The notes: generated from the letters alone by a model not told the origin. A stretch of DNA of 10,731 nt from an uncultured Eubacteriales bacterium (GCA_934445015.1 CAKSDJ010000048.1:1-10731); one strand, 5' to 3'; positions 1 to 6,401 are shown, counted from the first letter of the stretch. Numbers and translations are program-made.

Positions 1-433
1 CCTGTGCACCGCTTGCGGCAGATGTTGTAAATTTGTTCAGATGTATACTTACATAAATTGCATCGGGATTATTTTTCATAAGCGAGAGCCGGTTTGACAA
101 ATCGCTTTTTTTGCGGCTTATTATCGTCGCAGATTCGTCATCCTCGGTGCCGGTATCGTCGTCACGGGTCATAATGACTTCGTATCCGCTGTATTTAAGC
201 ATTTGAGATACTTTTAAAGAAATTTGTAAGTTAATATCCTTTTCAACAGTTCCGTCTTTTGCTACCGCACCGCCGTCAAAACCGCCGTGACCGGCATCTA
301 TTATAATCTTTTTTACATTTGTTACACCTGCATTTGCAGGCACGATTGCCTGCTTTACGTATCCTGCCGATGCAATCAGACAAATAACGCCCAGAACCGC
401 AAGCTGCGGTGCAACTCTACGCAGTAAGTTCAA
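1..433 (-). CDS. N-acetylmuramoyl-L-alanine amidase (Amidase_3), CwlD-like, C-terminus cut by the window
   Basis: Zinc-dependent amidase that cleaves the bond between N-acetylmuramic acid and L-alanine in peptidoglycan. The 144 visible residues hold an N-terminal hydrophobic segment (about residues 9-24, an uncleaved anchor or signal peptide) and then an Amidase_3 domain. Its zinc ligands are readable: H49 in IDAGHGGFDGG, E64 in VEKDINL and H131 in VSIHLNKF. The rest of the domain, including the catalytic Glu near its end, lies off the window. The start is TTG at 433, chosen because AAGGGGTGG lies 7 bases upstream and no in-frame ATG was seen just upstream. The short N-terminal anchor directly followed by the catalytic domain, without SH3 or cell-wall-binding repeats, resembles CwlD, which makes muramic-delta-lactam in spore cortex. 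That would fit a spore former, but a vegetative amidase cannot be excluded from this fragment. It is transcribed away from the DUF4364 gene. Confidence 0.88.
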   Translation of the reverse strand, partial: MNLLRRVAPQLAVLGVICLIASAGYVKQAIVPANAGVTNVKKIIIDAGHGGFDGGAVAKDGTVEKDINLQISLKVSQMLKYSGYEVIMTRDDDTGTEDDESATIISRKKSDLSNRLSLMKNNPDAIYVSIHLNKFTTSAASGAQ

Positions 434-440
434 AGAATAA

Positions 441-449
441 CCACCCCTT
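441..449 (-). promoter_or_regulatory. Ribosome binding site fixing a TTG start for the amidase
   Basis: On the minus strand AAGGGGTGG is followed by a 7-base spacer and TTG. No ATG in this frame was seen close upstream, and the residues right after TTG (NLLRRV, then a hydrophobic stretch) look like a normal N-terminus. The site therefore supports a TTG start. Confidence 0.7.
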
Positions 450-515
450 AAATCGATAATTACACAATTATAAATATAATTCCTTAATAAGCGGCCATCC
501 GTTTTATTACACTAC

Positions 516-544
516 ATTATAAAATTTAGTAACACTTTTAATAA
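516..544 (-). promoter_or_regulatory. Possible promoter of the amidase gene
   Basis: The minus strand carries TATAAT at 521-516 with TTATTA at 544-539, a 17-base spacer. The -10 is perfect but the -35 matches the sigma-A consensus at only three of six bases. A second TATAAT at 472-467 has no acceptable -35. A sporulation sigma factor could be used instead if the gene is cwlD; I see no clear motif for one. Confidence 0.3.
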
Positions 545-548
545 ACAC

Positions 549-577
549 TTGAAAGTTTTATGTTTTACATTTATAAT
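549..577 (+). promoter_or_regulatory. Sigma-A promoter of the DUF4364 gene
   Basis: TTGAAA at 549-554 and TATAAT at 572-577 are separated by exactly 17 bases. Transcription would begin near 584, leaving a leader of only about 20 bases that holds AAGGAG at 593-598, 8 bases before the ATG at 607. A direct repeat of AACACTT (531-537 and 544-550) runs into the -35 box and could be an operator. Confidence 0.7.
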
Positions 578-606
578 AATAATAGTTGATTTAAGGAGAT
601 TTTGTA

Positions 607-1155
607 ATGGAAAAAGATGCTTCGGGAGCCGGCGTTGCACGCGGCGGACTTTTTAATACTGCGGAAATCAAAATTTTAATATGTTATATTTTAAACTCCA
701 TCGGTGAGCCTGTTCCGGTAGATATGCTTGCAAACGTTTTGCATTATGAGGGCATTGCCAACGGTTTTGAAGTAAGTGACGCAGTCGTATCTCTTGCAAA
801 CAGCGGTCATATTGCGCCTGTTGACGATGCAGAGCAAACATATATAATAACCGAAAGCGGCAAAGATATTGCCGAAACGCTTAAAACTTCGCTTTCTTCG
901 GTTGTAAAAGAGCGCGCATATATAGCGGCAATAAAAATGCTTGCAAAGTTCAAAAATTCAAAAGATAACGTATTTGAAATAACTAAAGAAAACGGCGCTA
1001 CATATCTGAATTGCTCGGCAATTGACGGCGGCAAACCGTTTATATCTATAAAACTGCTTGTTACCGATGAAAACCAGGCCGGACTTATACGCGAAAAATT
1101 TTTGGAAAACCCATCGGCCGTATATTCAAAAGTAATTGAGATGTTAACCGAATGA
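607..1155 (+). CDS. DUF4364 family protein, winged-helix-like, function unknown
   Basis: Protein of 182 residues matching the DUF4364 pattern that I recall from Clostridia: an AEIKILICYIL helix near residue 19, the signature EGIANGFEVSDAV near 48-60 and SGHI near 66-69, and then a beta-strand-rich second half. The first about 90 residues read as a helix-turn-helix/winged-helix fold. The ITESGKDIAETL stretch around 81-92 looks like the helix after the wing, as in many PadR/MarR-like proteins. Lack of a signal peptide or membrane segment points to the cytoplasm. DNA binding is therefore plausible but unproven, and no ligand or target is known to me. It has its own strong promoter and ribosome binding site and stands alone: divergent from the amidase and tail-to-tail, 2 bases apart, with the TIGR04086 gene. 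Confidence 0.85.
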   Translation: MEKDASGAGVARGGLFNTAEIKILICYILNSIGEPVPVDMLANVLHYEGIANGFEVSDAVVSLANSGHIAPVDDAEQTYIITESGKDIAETLKTSLSSVVKERAYIAAIKMLAKFKNSKDNVFEITKENGATYLNCSAIDGGKPFISIKLLVTDENQAGLIREKFLENPSAVYSKVIEMLTE

Positions 1156-1157
1156 TT

Positions 1158-1565
1158 TTATATGTATTTTTTGCTTTTGTCGCGGTTTACTCCGAGTATT
1201 CCCCCTGTTAAGGCCGATAAGATAATTATTATAAAATGAAATAACGTATTAAGCGTGAAACCCAATCTATTTATGATCATAGAAACGGCAGTTATAATAA
1301 CAAAAACCGCAATGCCTATGATAAGACCTGTAAGATAACCCTTGTCACCTATCTTTTTTGCCGTGTAGTAAGATGCCGCAAACGTACCTACTGACACACT
1401 GATTGTGGCAAAAGGTTTTGAATATGAGCGGTCTAAATTAAAAAACAGCAAAACGGCTGAAAATATAAGCATAAACAGCACTGAAACCGCAATGCCTATC
1501 GCCGCACCTTTAAGATAAATGATTTTTTTACCCGATTTATCCGGTTTTAACAATTCAATATCCAT
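1158..1565 (-). CDS. TIGR04086 family integral membrane protein
   Basis: Protein of 135 residues with a short charged N-terminus and four predicted membrane helices at about 18-42, 50-70, 77-98 and 105-125, ending in a basic tail (NRDKSKKY). The AAKKIG-type turn between helices 2 and 3 (TAKKIGDKGYLTGLIIG, 68-84) and the glycine-rich fourth helix match the TIGR04086 family, which in Firmicutes often sits beside yajC. Its biochemical role is unknown; a link to the Sec machinery is only suggested by the neighbour. The start at 1565 has GGAGGG 8 bases upstream. Unusually, that ribosome binding site lies within the 3' arm of a terminator-like hairpin. The gene ends 2 bases from the stop codon of the convergent DUF4364 gene, and I see no terminator between them. 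Confidence 0.75.
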   Translation of the reverse strand: MDIELLKPDKSGKKIIYLKGAAIGIAVSVLFMLIFSAVLLFFNLDRSYSKPFATISVSVGTFAASYYTAKKIGDKGYLTGLIIGIAVFVIITAVSMIINRLGFTLNTLFHFIIIILSALTGGILGVNRDKSKKYI

Positions 1566-1602
1566 AAAAAAATCCCTCCGTTTAAATTATATAGACAGAG
1601 GG
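1566..1602 (-). terminator. Terminator-like hairpin between yajC and the TIGR04086 gene, covering its ribosome binding site
   Basis: On the minus strand CCCTCTGT (1602-1595) pairs with ACGGAGGG (1581-1574) over 8 bp with one U-G wobble, around a 13-base AT loop. An A and seven T (1572-1566) follow, then directly the ATG at 1565. Stem plus T-run has the form of an intrinsic terminator ending the yajC transcript. The whole GGAGGG ribosome binding site is in the 3' arm. On the plus strand the wobble becomes a C-A mismatch, so the element points to minus-strand use. The loop also contains a TATAAT (1591-1586), but without a good -35. Confidence 0.6.
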
Positions 1603-1615
1603 TTATTTTTATTAC

Positions 1616-1963
1616 TTATTTACCTGCGGCATCATCATGAACCGTAAGATTTTGTTGCATAGCCCAGCGCGCAATGGTCATTTTGCTGTGGTCACTTTTA
1701 GACTCGATAACAATTGAATCCTCTTTTATAGAAATAACTCTGCCGTAAATACCGCCGATAGTAAGAATTTCATCACCGACCTGCAGATTTTCACGCATTT
1801 TTTTGTCTTCTTTTTCCTTCTTCTTCTGCGGACGGATAATAAAGAAGTACATAGCGCCAAACATAACCAACAGCATAACTATCATATATATAGCGCTGCC
1901 TTTGCCGTTAGCGGCGGTTGTAGTTGTTGCCGCGGCGTCTGATAATAAATAACTAAAGTTCAT
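1616..1963 (-). CDS. yajC: YajC, preprotein translocase accessory subunit
   Basis: Small single-pass membrane protein that associates with SecDF and the SecYEG channel; its loss is usually tolerated. It has 115 residues from the chosen start. A short Ala/Thr-rich N-terminus precedes one membrane helix (24-43), the family hallmark IIRPQKKKEKE (42-52), and the cytoplasmic VGDEILTIGGIYGRV beta domain (62-76). The ATG at 1963 was chosen because GGAGG lies 10 bases upstream. A longer open frame reaching 2017 would add 18 residues without a ribosome binding site and would swallow this one. It follows tgt after about 84 bases, in the common queA-tgt-yajC order. secD and secF, the usual next genes, are absent here. 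Confidence 0.93.
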   Translation of the reverse strand: MNFSYLLSDAAATTTTAANGKGSAIYMIVMLLVMFGAMYFFIIRPQKKKEKEDKKMRENLQVGDEILTIGGIYGRVISIKEDSIVIESKSDHSKMTIARWAMQQNLTVHDDAAGK

Positions 1964-1973
1964 AAGATTTAAA

Positions 1974-1978
1974 CCTCC
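1974..1978 (-). promoter_or_regulatory. Ribosome binding site fixing the yajC start
   Basis: GGAGG on the minus strand lies 10 bases before the ATG at 1963. The upstream in-frame ATG codons at 2017 and 2005 have no such site, so the shorter 115-residue protein is preferred. Confidence 0.8.
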
Positions 1979-1996
1979 AATTTTTTTAACAAAATT

Positions 1997-2025
1997 ATTA
2001 TACATAAAGTAGTGCATAATTGCAA
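1997..2025 (-). promoter_or_regulatory. Possible internal promoter for yajC
   Basis: In the tgt-yajC spacer the minus strand has TTGCAA (2025-2020), a 17-base spacer and TATAAT (2002-1997). The -10 is perfect and the -35 matches at four of six bases. It would start transcription near 1990, just ahead of the yajC ribosome binding site, and so allow yajC and the gene after it to be expressed apart from queA-tgt. Confidence 0.5.
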
Positions 2026-2047
2026 GAAAAAGTTTGTTTTATAACCG

Positions 2048-3178
2048 TTAAATCCGTTTGCCTAATATTTTTTCTTTCTCTGCCTTGAATTGTGCAAATC
2101 TGTTTTCGTCGATTGCCTTTCGTATATCCTCCATAAAATGATTGTAGAACCATAGATTATGTAAAACAAGCAAACGCTGCGAAAGCATCTCTGAGCATTT
2201 AAGTAAATGCCTTATATATGCCTTTGAGTATCTGCGGCAAACTGGACAACCGCATTCATCATCAATAGGCGACATATCGTGCTCATACTTCTTGTTATTA
2301 ATATTTATAATACCCTTTGAGGTAAACAGATGACCGTGGCGTGCATTGCGGCTCGGCATTACACAGTCGAATAAATCTACTCCGCGTTCAACGGCGTTTA
2401 AAATGTTAACAGGTGTGCCAACGCCCATCAAATAGCGAATTTTGTTTTCGGGCATATACGGCGTTACGTTTTCTATAACGTCATACATCACCTCGGTGGG
2501 TTCACCTACGGCAAGACCGCCTATTGAATAGCCGTCAAGATCAAGATCGGCTATTGCTTTCATATGATTTATACGCAGATCATTAAAGGTACAACCCTGA
2601 TTTATACCGAAAAGCATTTGTTCACGGTTTATTGTGGTTTCAAGCGAATTAAGTTCCGCCATTTTTGCTTTGCAGCGTTTGAGCCATCTGGTAGTTCTTT
2701 CACAAGAATTTTTTGAGTAAGAGTATTCCGCCGGATTTTCAACACACTCATCAAAAGCCATAGCAATTGTAGAGCCGAGATTAGACTGAATTTGCATACT
2801 CTCTTCCGGCCCCATAAAAATTCGTCTGCCGTCAACGTGGCTCTGAAATGTTACGCCTTCTTCTTCAATATGCCTGAGCGATGCCAGCGAAAAAACCTGA
2901 AATCCGCCGCTGTCGGTAAGTATAGGACCCTCCCATGTTGTAAACCTGTGAAGTCCGCCGCAGTCTCTTATAACCTCGTCACCGGGTCTTACGTGTAAGT
3001 GATATGTATTGTTAAGCATTACCTGACAACCGATCTGTTTTAAATCGGATGCCGATAAAGCACCCTTTATTGCACCGGCAGTTGCAACGTTCATAAATGC
3101 AGGCGTTTGCACTGTACCGCGGTTTGTGATAAACTCACCGCGTCTTACGCCGTTTTCGCTTTTCAGTAATTTGTACAT
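2048..3178 (-). CDS. tgt: tRNA-guanine transglycosylase (queuine/preQ1 tRNA-ribosyltransferase)
   Basis: Exchanges guanine 34 in the GUN anticodons of tRNA-Tyr, His, Asn and Asp for preQ1, the first tRNA-bound step to queuosine. The 376-residue length is usual for a bacterial enzyme. Visible residues, by comparison with the Zymomonas enzyme: D89 in TDSGGFQ, D143 in AFDEC, the base pocket GGLAVGE (220-226), nucleophile D271 in LFDCVMP, and zinc ligands C309, C311, C314 and H340 with the exact family spacing. V224 in the pocket is the bacterial residue and fits preQ1 rather than queuine. AGGAG overlaps the queA stop codon, 5 bases before the ATG, so tgt follows queA in one transcript (8-base gap). 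Confidence 0.97.
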   Translation of the reverse strand: MYKLLKSENGVRRGEFITNRGTVQTPAFMNVATAGAIKGALSASDLKQIGCQVMLNNTYHLHVRPGDEVIRDCGGLHRFTTWEGPILTDSGGFQVFSLASLRHIEEEGVTFQSHVDGRRIFMGPEESMQIQSNLGSTIAMAFDECVENPAEYSYSKNSCERTTRWLKRCKAKMAELNSLETTINREQMLFGINQGCTFNDLRINHMKAIADLDLDGYSIGGLAVGEPTEVMYDVIENVTPYMPENKIRYLMGVGTPVNILNAVERGVDLFDCVMPSRNARHGHLFTSKGIININNKKYEHDMSPIDDECGCPVCRRYSKAYIRHLLKCSEMLSQRLLVLHNLWFYNHFMEDIRKAIDENRFAQFKAEKEKILGKRI

Positions 3179-3186
3179 AATAACTC

Positions 3187-4209
3187 CTATATTATAATCA
3201 TTGCATCGCCGAAACTGAAAAATCTGTATTTATTATCTACGGCGATTTTGTAGGCATTCATGGTATTTTCATATCCTGCAAATGCCGAAACAAGCATAAT
3301 AAGCGTACTTTCGGGCAAATGAAAATTTGTAACAAGCGCATCCATACACTTAAATTTATATCCGGGATAAATAAAAATACCGGTGTCATCACTGCACTCA
3401 CAAATTTTACCGTATTTTTGAGCAACGCTTTCAACGGTGCGGCAACTTGTTGTGCCTACGCAAATAACCCTGCCGCCGTTTTCTTTTGTTTTGTTTATTA
3501 TTTCAGCGGTTTCACGCGGTACATAATAATGTTCTGTGTGCATTTTATGCTCACTTATATCGTCAACTTTGACCGGTCTGAAAGTGCCGAGTCCGACATG
3601 CAAAGTCACATATACAACATTTACGCCCATTGATTTGATTTTTTCAATAAGTTCCGGTGTAAAATGCAAACCGGCTGTCGGTGCCGCAGCAGAGCCCAAC
3701 TCCTTTGAATAAACAGTCTGATAACGCTCGCGGTCGGCAAGTTTTTCTTTTATGTAGGGCGGCAGCGGCATTTGGCCCACTTTATCAAGCACAGAAAAGA
3801 ATTCACCGTTGCACTTAAACTCGATAATTCTGTTGCCGTCCTGTAAAACATCAACAACTTTTGCCGAAAGTTCATCACTGAACAAAAATTCTCTGCCTAC
3901 CTTTGCTTTTTTGCCCGGTCCGGCAAGACATTCCCACTTATATAAATCTTTTTGTTTTAACAAAACAAACTCTACTACTGCACCGGTATCGGTTGCGGTT
4001 CCGTAAAGCCTGGCAGGTAAAACACGGGTGTTGTTGAGTACCAAGCAATCCCCCGCCCTTAAAAAATCGGGCAAATCGTGAAAAACGCGGTGCGTAACAG
4101 CACCCGTTTCTTTGTTAAGATACATCAACCGTGAAGAATCGCGCGGAAAAATCGGTGTCTGCGCAATAAGTTCTTCGGGTAAGTCGTAATAAAAATCGCT
4201 TTTTTTCAT
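3187..4209 (-). CDS. queA: S-adenosylmethionine:tRNA ribosyltransferase-isomerase
   Basis: Transfers and isomerises the ribosyl part of S-adenosylmethionine onto preQ1 already in tRNA, giving epoxyqueuosine; it acts after Tgt. The 340 residues cover a complete protein with the family motifs in order: YDLPEELIAQTP (8-19), LVLNNTRVLPARL (56-68), MPLPPYI (147-153), AAPTAGLHFTPEL (175-187), HVGLGTFRPV (204-213), GTTSCRTVES (252-261), TNFHLPESTLIMLVSAF (294-310) and YRFFSFGDAM (328-337). It is the first gene of the queA-tgt-yajC group and is divergent from asd. The ribosome binding site is weak (GGTAG, 6 bases before the ATG). No preQ1 synthesis genes (queC, queD, queE, queF) are in the window, so whether preQ1 is made or imported cannot be told. 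Confidence 0.97.
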   Translation of the reverse strand: MKKSDFYYDLPEELIAQTPIFPRDSSRLMYLNKETGAVTHRVFHDLPDFLRAGDCLVLNNTRVLPARLYGTATDTGAVVEFVLLKQKDLYKWECLAGPGKKAKVGREFLFSDELSAKVVDVLQDGNRIIEFKCNGEFFSVLDKVGQMPLPPYIKEKLADRERYQTVYSKELGSAAAPTAGLHFTPELIEKIKSMGVNVVYVTLHVGLGTFRPVKVDDISEHKMHTEHYYVPRETAEIINKTKENGGRVICVGTTSCRTVESVAQKYGKICECSDDTGIFIYPGYKFKCMDALVTNFHLPESTLIMLVSAFAGYENTMNAYKIAVDNKYRFFSFGDAMIII

Positions 4210-4234
4210 ATATTTCTACCAATAACTTTCATAT

Positions 4235-4264
4235 ATTATAAATGTAATTTGGTTTGACAAACAA
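4235..4264 (-). promoter_or_regulatory. Possible promoter of queA-tgt
   Basis: The minus strand has TATAAT at 4240-4235 with TTGTTT at 4264-4259, an 18-base spacer. A closer match, TTGTCA at 4260-4255, would leave only 14 bases. The -35 region shares bases with the -35 of the opposing asd promoter, so polymerase could probably not occupy both at once. Confidence 0.45.
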
Positions 4265-4282
4265 CGCTTATAGTGGTATTAT
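4254..4282 (+). promoter_or_regulatory. Strong sigma-A promoter of asd-dapA-dapB
   Basis: A perfect TTGACA (4254-4259), a 17-base spacer and TATTAT (4277-4282), preceded by TG at the extended -10 position (4274-4275). Transcription would start near 4289 and give a leader of about 65 bases. The leader is too short for a lysine riboswitch. It holds only an AT-only hairpin, TAATTTT/AAAATTA at 4323-4339, just before the ribosome binding site. Confidence 0.8.
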
Positions 4283-4341
4283 TTATTAAAATATTATAAT
4301 GCAATGTTGTGCTAATATCAACTAATTTTTTTAAAATTAAC

Positions 4342-4346
4342 GGAGG
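4342..4346 (+). promoter_or_regulatory. Ribosome binding site fixing the asd start
   Basis: GGAGG lies 7 bases before the ATG at 4354. An in-frame GTG at 4309 would add 15 residues (ending NGGLK) that are translated from this site itself. The protein from 4354 begins MKNYNVGIIGATG, the expected NADP-binding N-terminus. Confidence 0.85.
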
Positions 4347-4353
4347 ACTTAAA

Positions 4354-5436
4354 ATGAAAAACTATAACGTAGGAATAATCGGTGCAACAGGTATGGTCGG
4401 TCAGCGTTTTGCGCTGCTTTTGGCTGACCATCCGTGGTTTAAAGTTACTGCGCTTGCGGCAAGTTCGCGCAGTGCCGGAAAATCATACAGCGATGCTGTA
4501 GGCAATCGCTGGGCAATGACATCACCTATGCCTGAAAATTTAAAAGATATGATAGTTTACGATGCCGTAAATGATATAGACAAAATTGTTTCAATAGTCG
4601 ATTTTGTTTTTTGCGCGGTTGATATGAAAAAAGATGAAATCCGTGCATTGGAAGAACTTTACGCAAAACACGAATGTCCTGTTGTGTCAAACAACTCGGC
4701 AAACCGTTTTACACCCGATGTACCTATGGTAATACCTGAATTAAACCCCGAACACATCGAAATAATTGATGCACAGCGTAAGCGTCTTAACACAAAACGC
4801 GGATTTGTTGCGGTTAAATCCAATTGCTCACTTCAAAGTTATGTACCGGCAATTTTTCCGCTTGATAAAAAATTCGGTGTAGATAAATGCCTGGTTTGCA
4901 CATATCAGGCAATATCGGGTGCAGGCAAAACTTTTGAGCGTTGGCCTGAAATGATTGACAATGTTATACCGTTTATAGGCGGCGAGGAAGAAAAAAGCGA
5001 AAATGAACCGCTTAAAATTTGGGGCAAAATCGAAGGCGACGTAATAAAACCCGCCGACAGTCCCAAGTTTACGGCGCAGTGCTTGCGCGTTCCTGTTTCG
5101 GATGGTCATATGGCAGCAGTTTTTGTAACATTCAAAAATAAACCGTCAAAAGAACAAATACTTGATGTATGGAAAAATTTTTCAGGCGTGCCGCAAGAAC
5201 TTGAATTGCCGCACGCACCCAAGCAATTTCTTAATTATTTTACCGAAGATAATATGCCGCAAACAAAATTAAATCGAAATCTTGAAGGCGGAATGGCTAT
5301 TTCAATAGGCAGACTGCGCGAGGACAGTCAGTATGATTATAAATTTGTCTGTCTGTCACATAATACACTGCGCGGTGCGGCAGGCGGTGCAGTATTGCTC
5401 GCTGAACTTTTGGCTGCAAAGGGTTATATGGACTGA
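4354..5436 (+). CDS. asd: Aspartate-semialdehyde dehydrogenase, archaeal/fungal type
   Basis: Reduces beta-aspartyl phosphate to L-aspartate 4-semialdehyde with NADPH, the branch point to lysine/diaminopimelate and to threonine and methionine. The 360 residues begin with a Rossmann motif, GIIGATGMVGQRF (7-19). They have the catalytic cysteine C158 in VKSNCSLQSYV, the SGAGKTFE segment (188-195) and the RVPVSDGHMAAV block (245-256) with H252 as base and R245 as substrate-binding residue. Length and the C158 context fit the longer archaeal/fungal-like class (TIGR00978) rather than the E. coli or Bacillus class, which I take as common in Clostridia. First gene of asd-dapA-dapB, with a near-perfect promoter. 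lysC, which makes its substrate, is not in the window. Confidence 0.95.
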   Translation: MKNYNVGIIGATGMVGQRFALLLADHPWFKVTALAASSRSAGKSYSDAVGNRWAMTSPMPENLKDMIVYDAVNDIDKIVSIVDFVFCAVDMKKDEIRALEELYAKHECPVVSNNSANRFTPDVPMVIPELNPEHIEIIDAQRKRLNTKRGFVAVKSNCSLQSYVPAIFPLDKKFGVDKCLVCTYQAISGAGKTFERWPEMIDNVIPFIGGEEEKSENEPLKIWGKIEGDVIKPADSPKFTAQCLRVPVSDGHMAAVFVTFKNKPSKEQILDVWKNFSGVPQELELPHAPKQFLNYFTEDNMPQTKLNRNLEGGMAISIGRLREDSQYDYKFVCLSHNTLRGAAGGAVLLAELLAAKGYMD

Positions 5437-5471
5437 TCTTTATAACGGGTAATACAGCAATACTATGTTTT

Positions 5472-5477
5472 GAGGTG
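5472..5477 (+). promoter_or_regulatory. Ribosome binding site fixing the dapA start
   Basis: GAGGTG lies 6 bases before the ATG at 5484. The alternative start, an in-frame GTG at 5475, is part of this site and would only add MFF. The 47-base asd-dapA spacer shows no terminator, so dapA is read from the asd promoter. Confidence 0.75.
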
Positions 5478-5483
5478 TTTTTT

Positions 5484-6374
5484 ATGAAAAAAAGAATTTT
5501 TACCGGTGCGGCAACCGCTCTTGTTACGCCTATGAATGATGACGGCAGCGTCAATTTTGAGCGGTTAAAAACTCTTGTTGACGAGCAAATAAACGGCGGT
5601 ATTGATGCGCTTGTTATTTGCGGAACCACAGGTGAAAAATCTACTTTACGTTATGATGAACATCTTCGTGTTATCGAAGAGGCCGCAAAGGCCTGTAATA
5701 ATCGGGTTCCCGTTATTGCAGGAACAGGCAGCAATGACACGGTATATTCTGTTGAGCTTTGCAATGACGCAGAAAGTGTCGGCGCTGATGCGTTTTTGAT
5801 GGTTGCGCCTTACTATAATAAAACTTCGCAGGCGGGTCTTGTAGCACATTATAATTATATTGCCGATCGCGTGGGCAAACCTATCATACTTTACAATGTA
5901 CCTTCGCGAACAGGCGTAAACATTAAACCTGCCACTTATAAGGAACTATCAAAACACGATAATATTGTTGCAACAAAAGAAGCCAGCGGAGATCTTTCAC
6001 AGATAGCCGAGATAAAATATTTGTGCGGCGATGATTTGGATATATATTCAGGCAACGATGATCAGACCGTACCCATACTTTCGATCGGAGGTATAGGCGT
6101 TATATCGGTGCTTTCAAACATTGCGCCGCGCGTTATGCACGATATTTGCAAACTTTATTTAAGCGGATACACACAAAAAGCTACCGAATTGTATTTAAAA
6201 CACATAGGTCTTATGAATGCTATGTTCTGTGACGTTAACCCTATTCCCGTTAAAGAAGCAATGAATATGCTCGGAATGAACGCCGGCAAGTGCAGATTGC
6301 CGTTATATCCCTTAAATAATTCAAATAAAGACCTTGTAAAGTCAAAACTTATTGAATGCGGATTTAAACTTTAA
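5484..6374 (+). CDS. dapA: 4-hydroxy-tetrahydrodipicolinate synthase
   Basis: Condenses pyruvate with aspartate semialdehyde, the first committed step to diaminopimelate and lysine; the TIM-barrel enzyme is usually a tetramer. All catalytic residues of the E. coli enzyme are present with a constant offset of +4: T48 and T49 in GTTGE (47-51), Y111 in APYYN, Y137 and R142 in LYNVPSRTG, and the Schiff-base lysine K165 in ATKEASGD. The length, 296 residues, is typical. The lysine feedback site is changed from the E. coli one: S48 to K52, H53 to Y57 and E84 to Y88, while N84, H60 and Y110 are kept. Many Gram-positive enzymes are insensitive to lysine, and this one may be too. The gene lies 47 bases after asd and 27 before dapB. 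Confidence 0.97.
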   Translation: MKKRIFTGAATALVTPMNDDGSVNFERLKTLVDEQINGGIDALVICGTTGEKSTLRYDEHLRVIEEAAKACNNRVPVIAGTGSNDTVYSVELCNDAESVGADAFLMVAPYYNKTSQAGLVAHYNYIADRVGKPIILYNVPSRTGVNIKPATYKELSKHDNIVATKEASGDLSQIAEIKYLCGDDLDIYSGNDDQTVPILSIGGIGVISVLSNIAPRVMHDICKLYLSGYTQKATELYLKHIGLMNAMFCDVNPIPVKEAMNMLGMNAGKCRLPLYPLNNSNKDLVKSKLIECGFKL

Positions 6375-6401
6375 AATTAAAATCTTGGATGTGAAAAATA
6401 A

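Noticed and set aside
1914..1936. Ala/Thr-rich stretch near the YajC N-terminus as a repeat element
   Set aside because: It is a short low-complexity region before the membrane helix, common in YajC, and not a DNA repeat of interest.
1964..2017. Longer yajC starting at 2017
   Set aside because: The extra 18 residues lack a ribosome binding site and contain the GGAGG that serves the ATG at 1963.
3319..3633. Plus-strand open frame of 104 codons inside queA
   Set aside because: Antisense to well-conserved queA motifs; no ribosome binding site or family resemblance.
4289..4353. Lysine riboswitch or attenuator in the asd leader
   Set aside because: The leader is only about 65 bases and holds just an AT-only hairpin, too little for the roughly 170-base lysine riboswitch, and there is no GC stem with a T-run.
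5297..5629. Minus-strand open frame of 110 codons across the asd-dapA junction
   Set aside because: Overlaps two conserved genes on the other strand and has no recognisable protein pattern.
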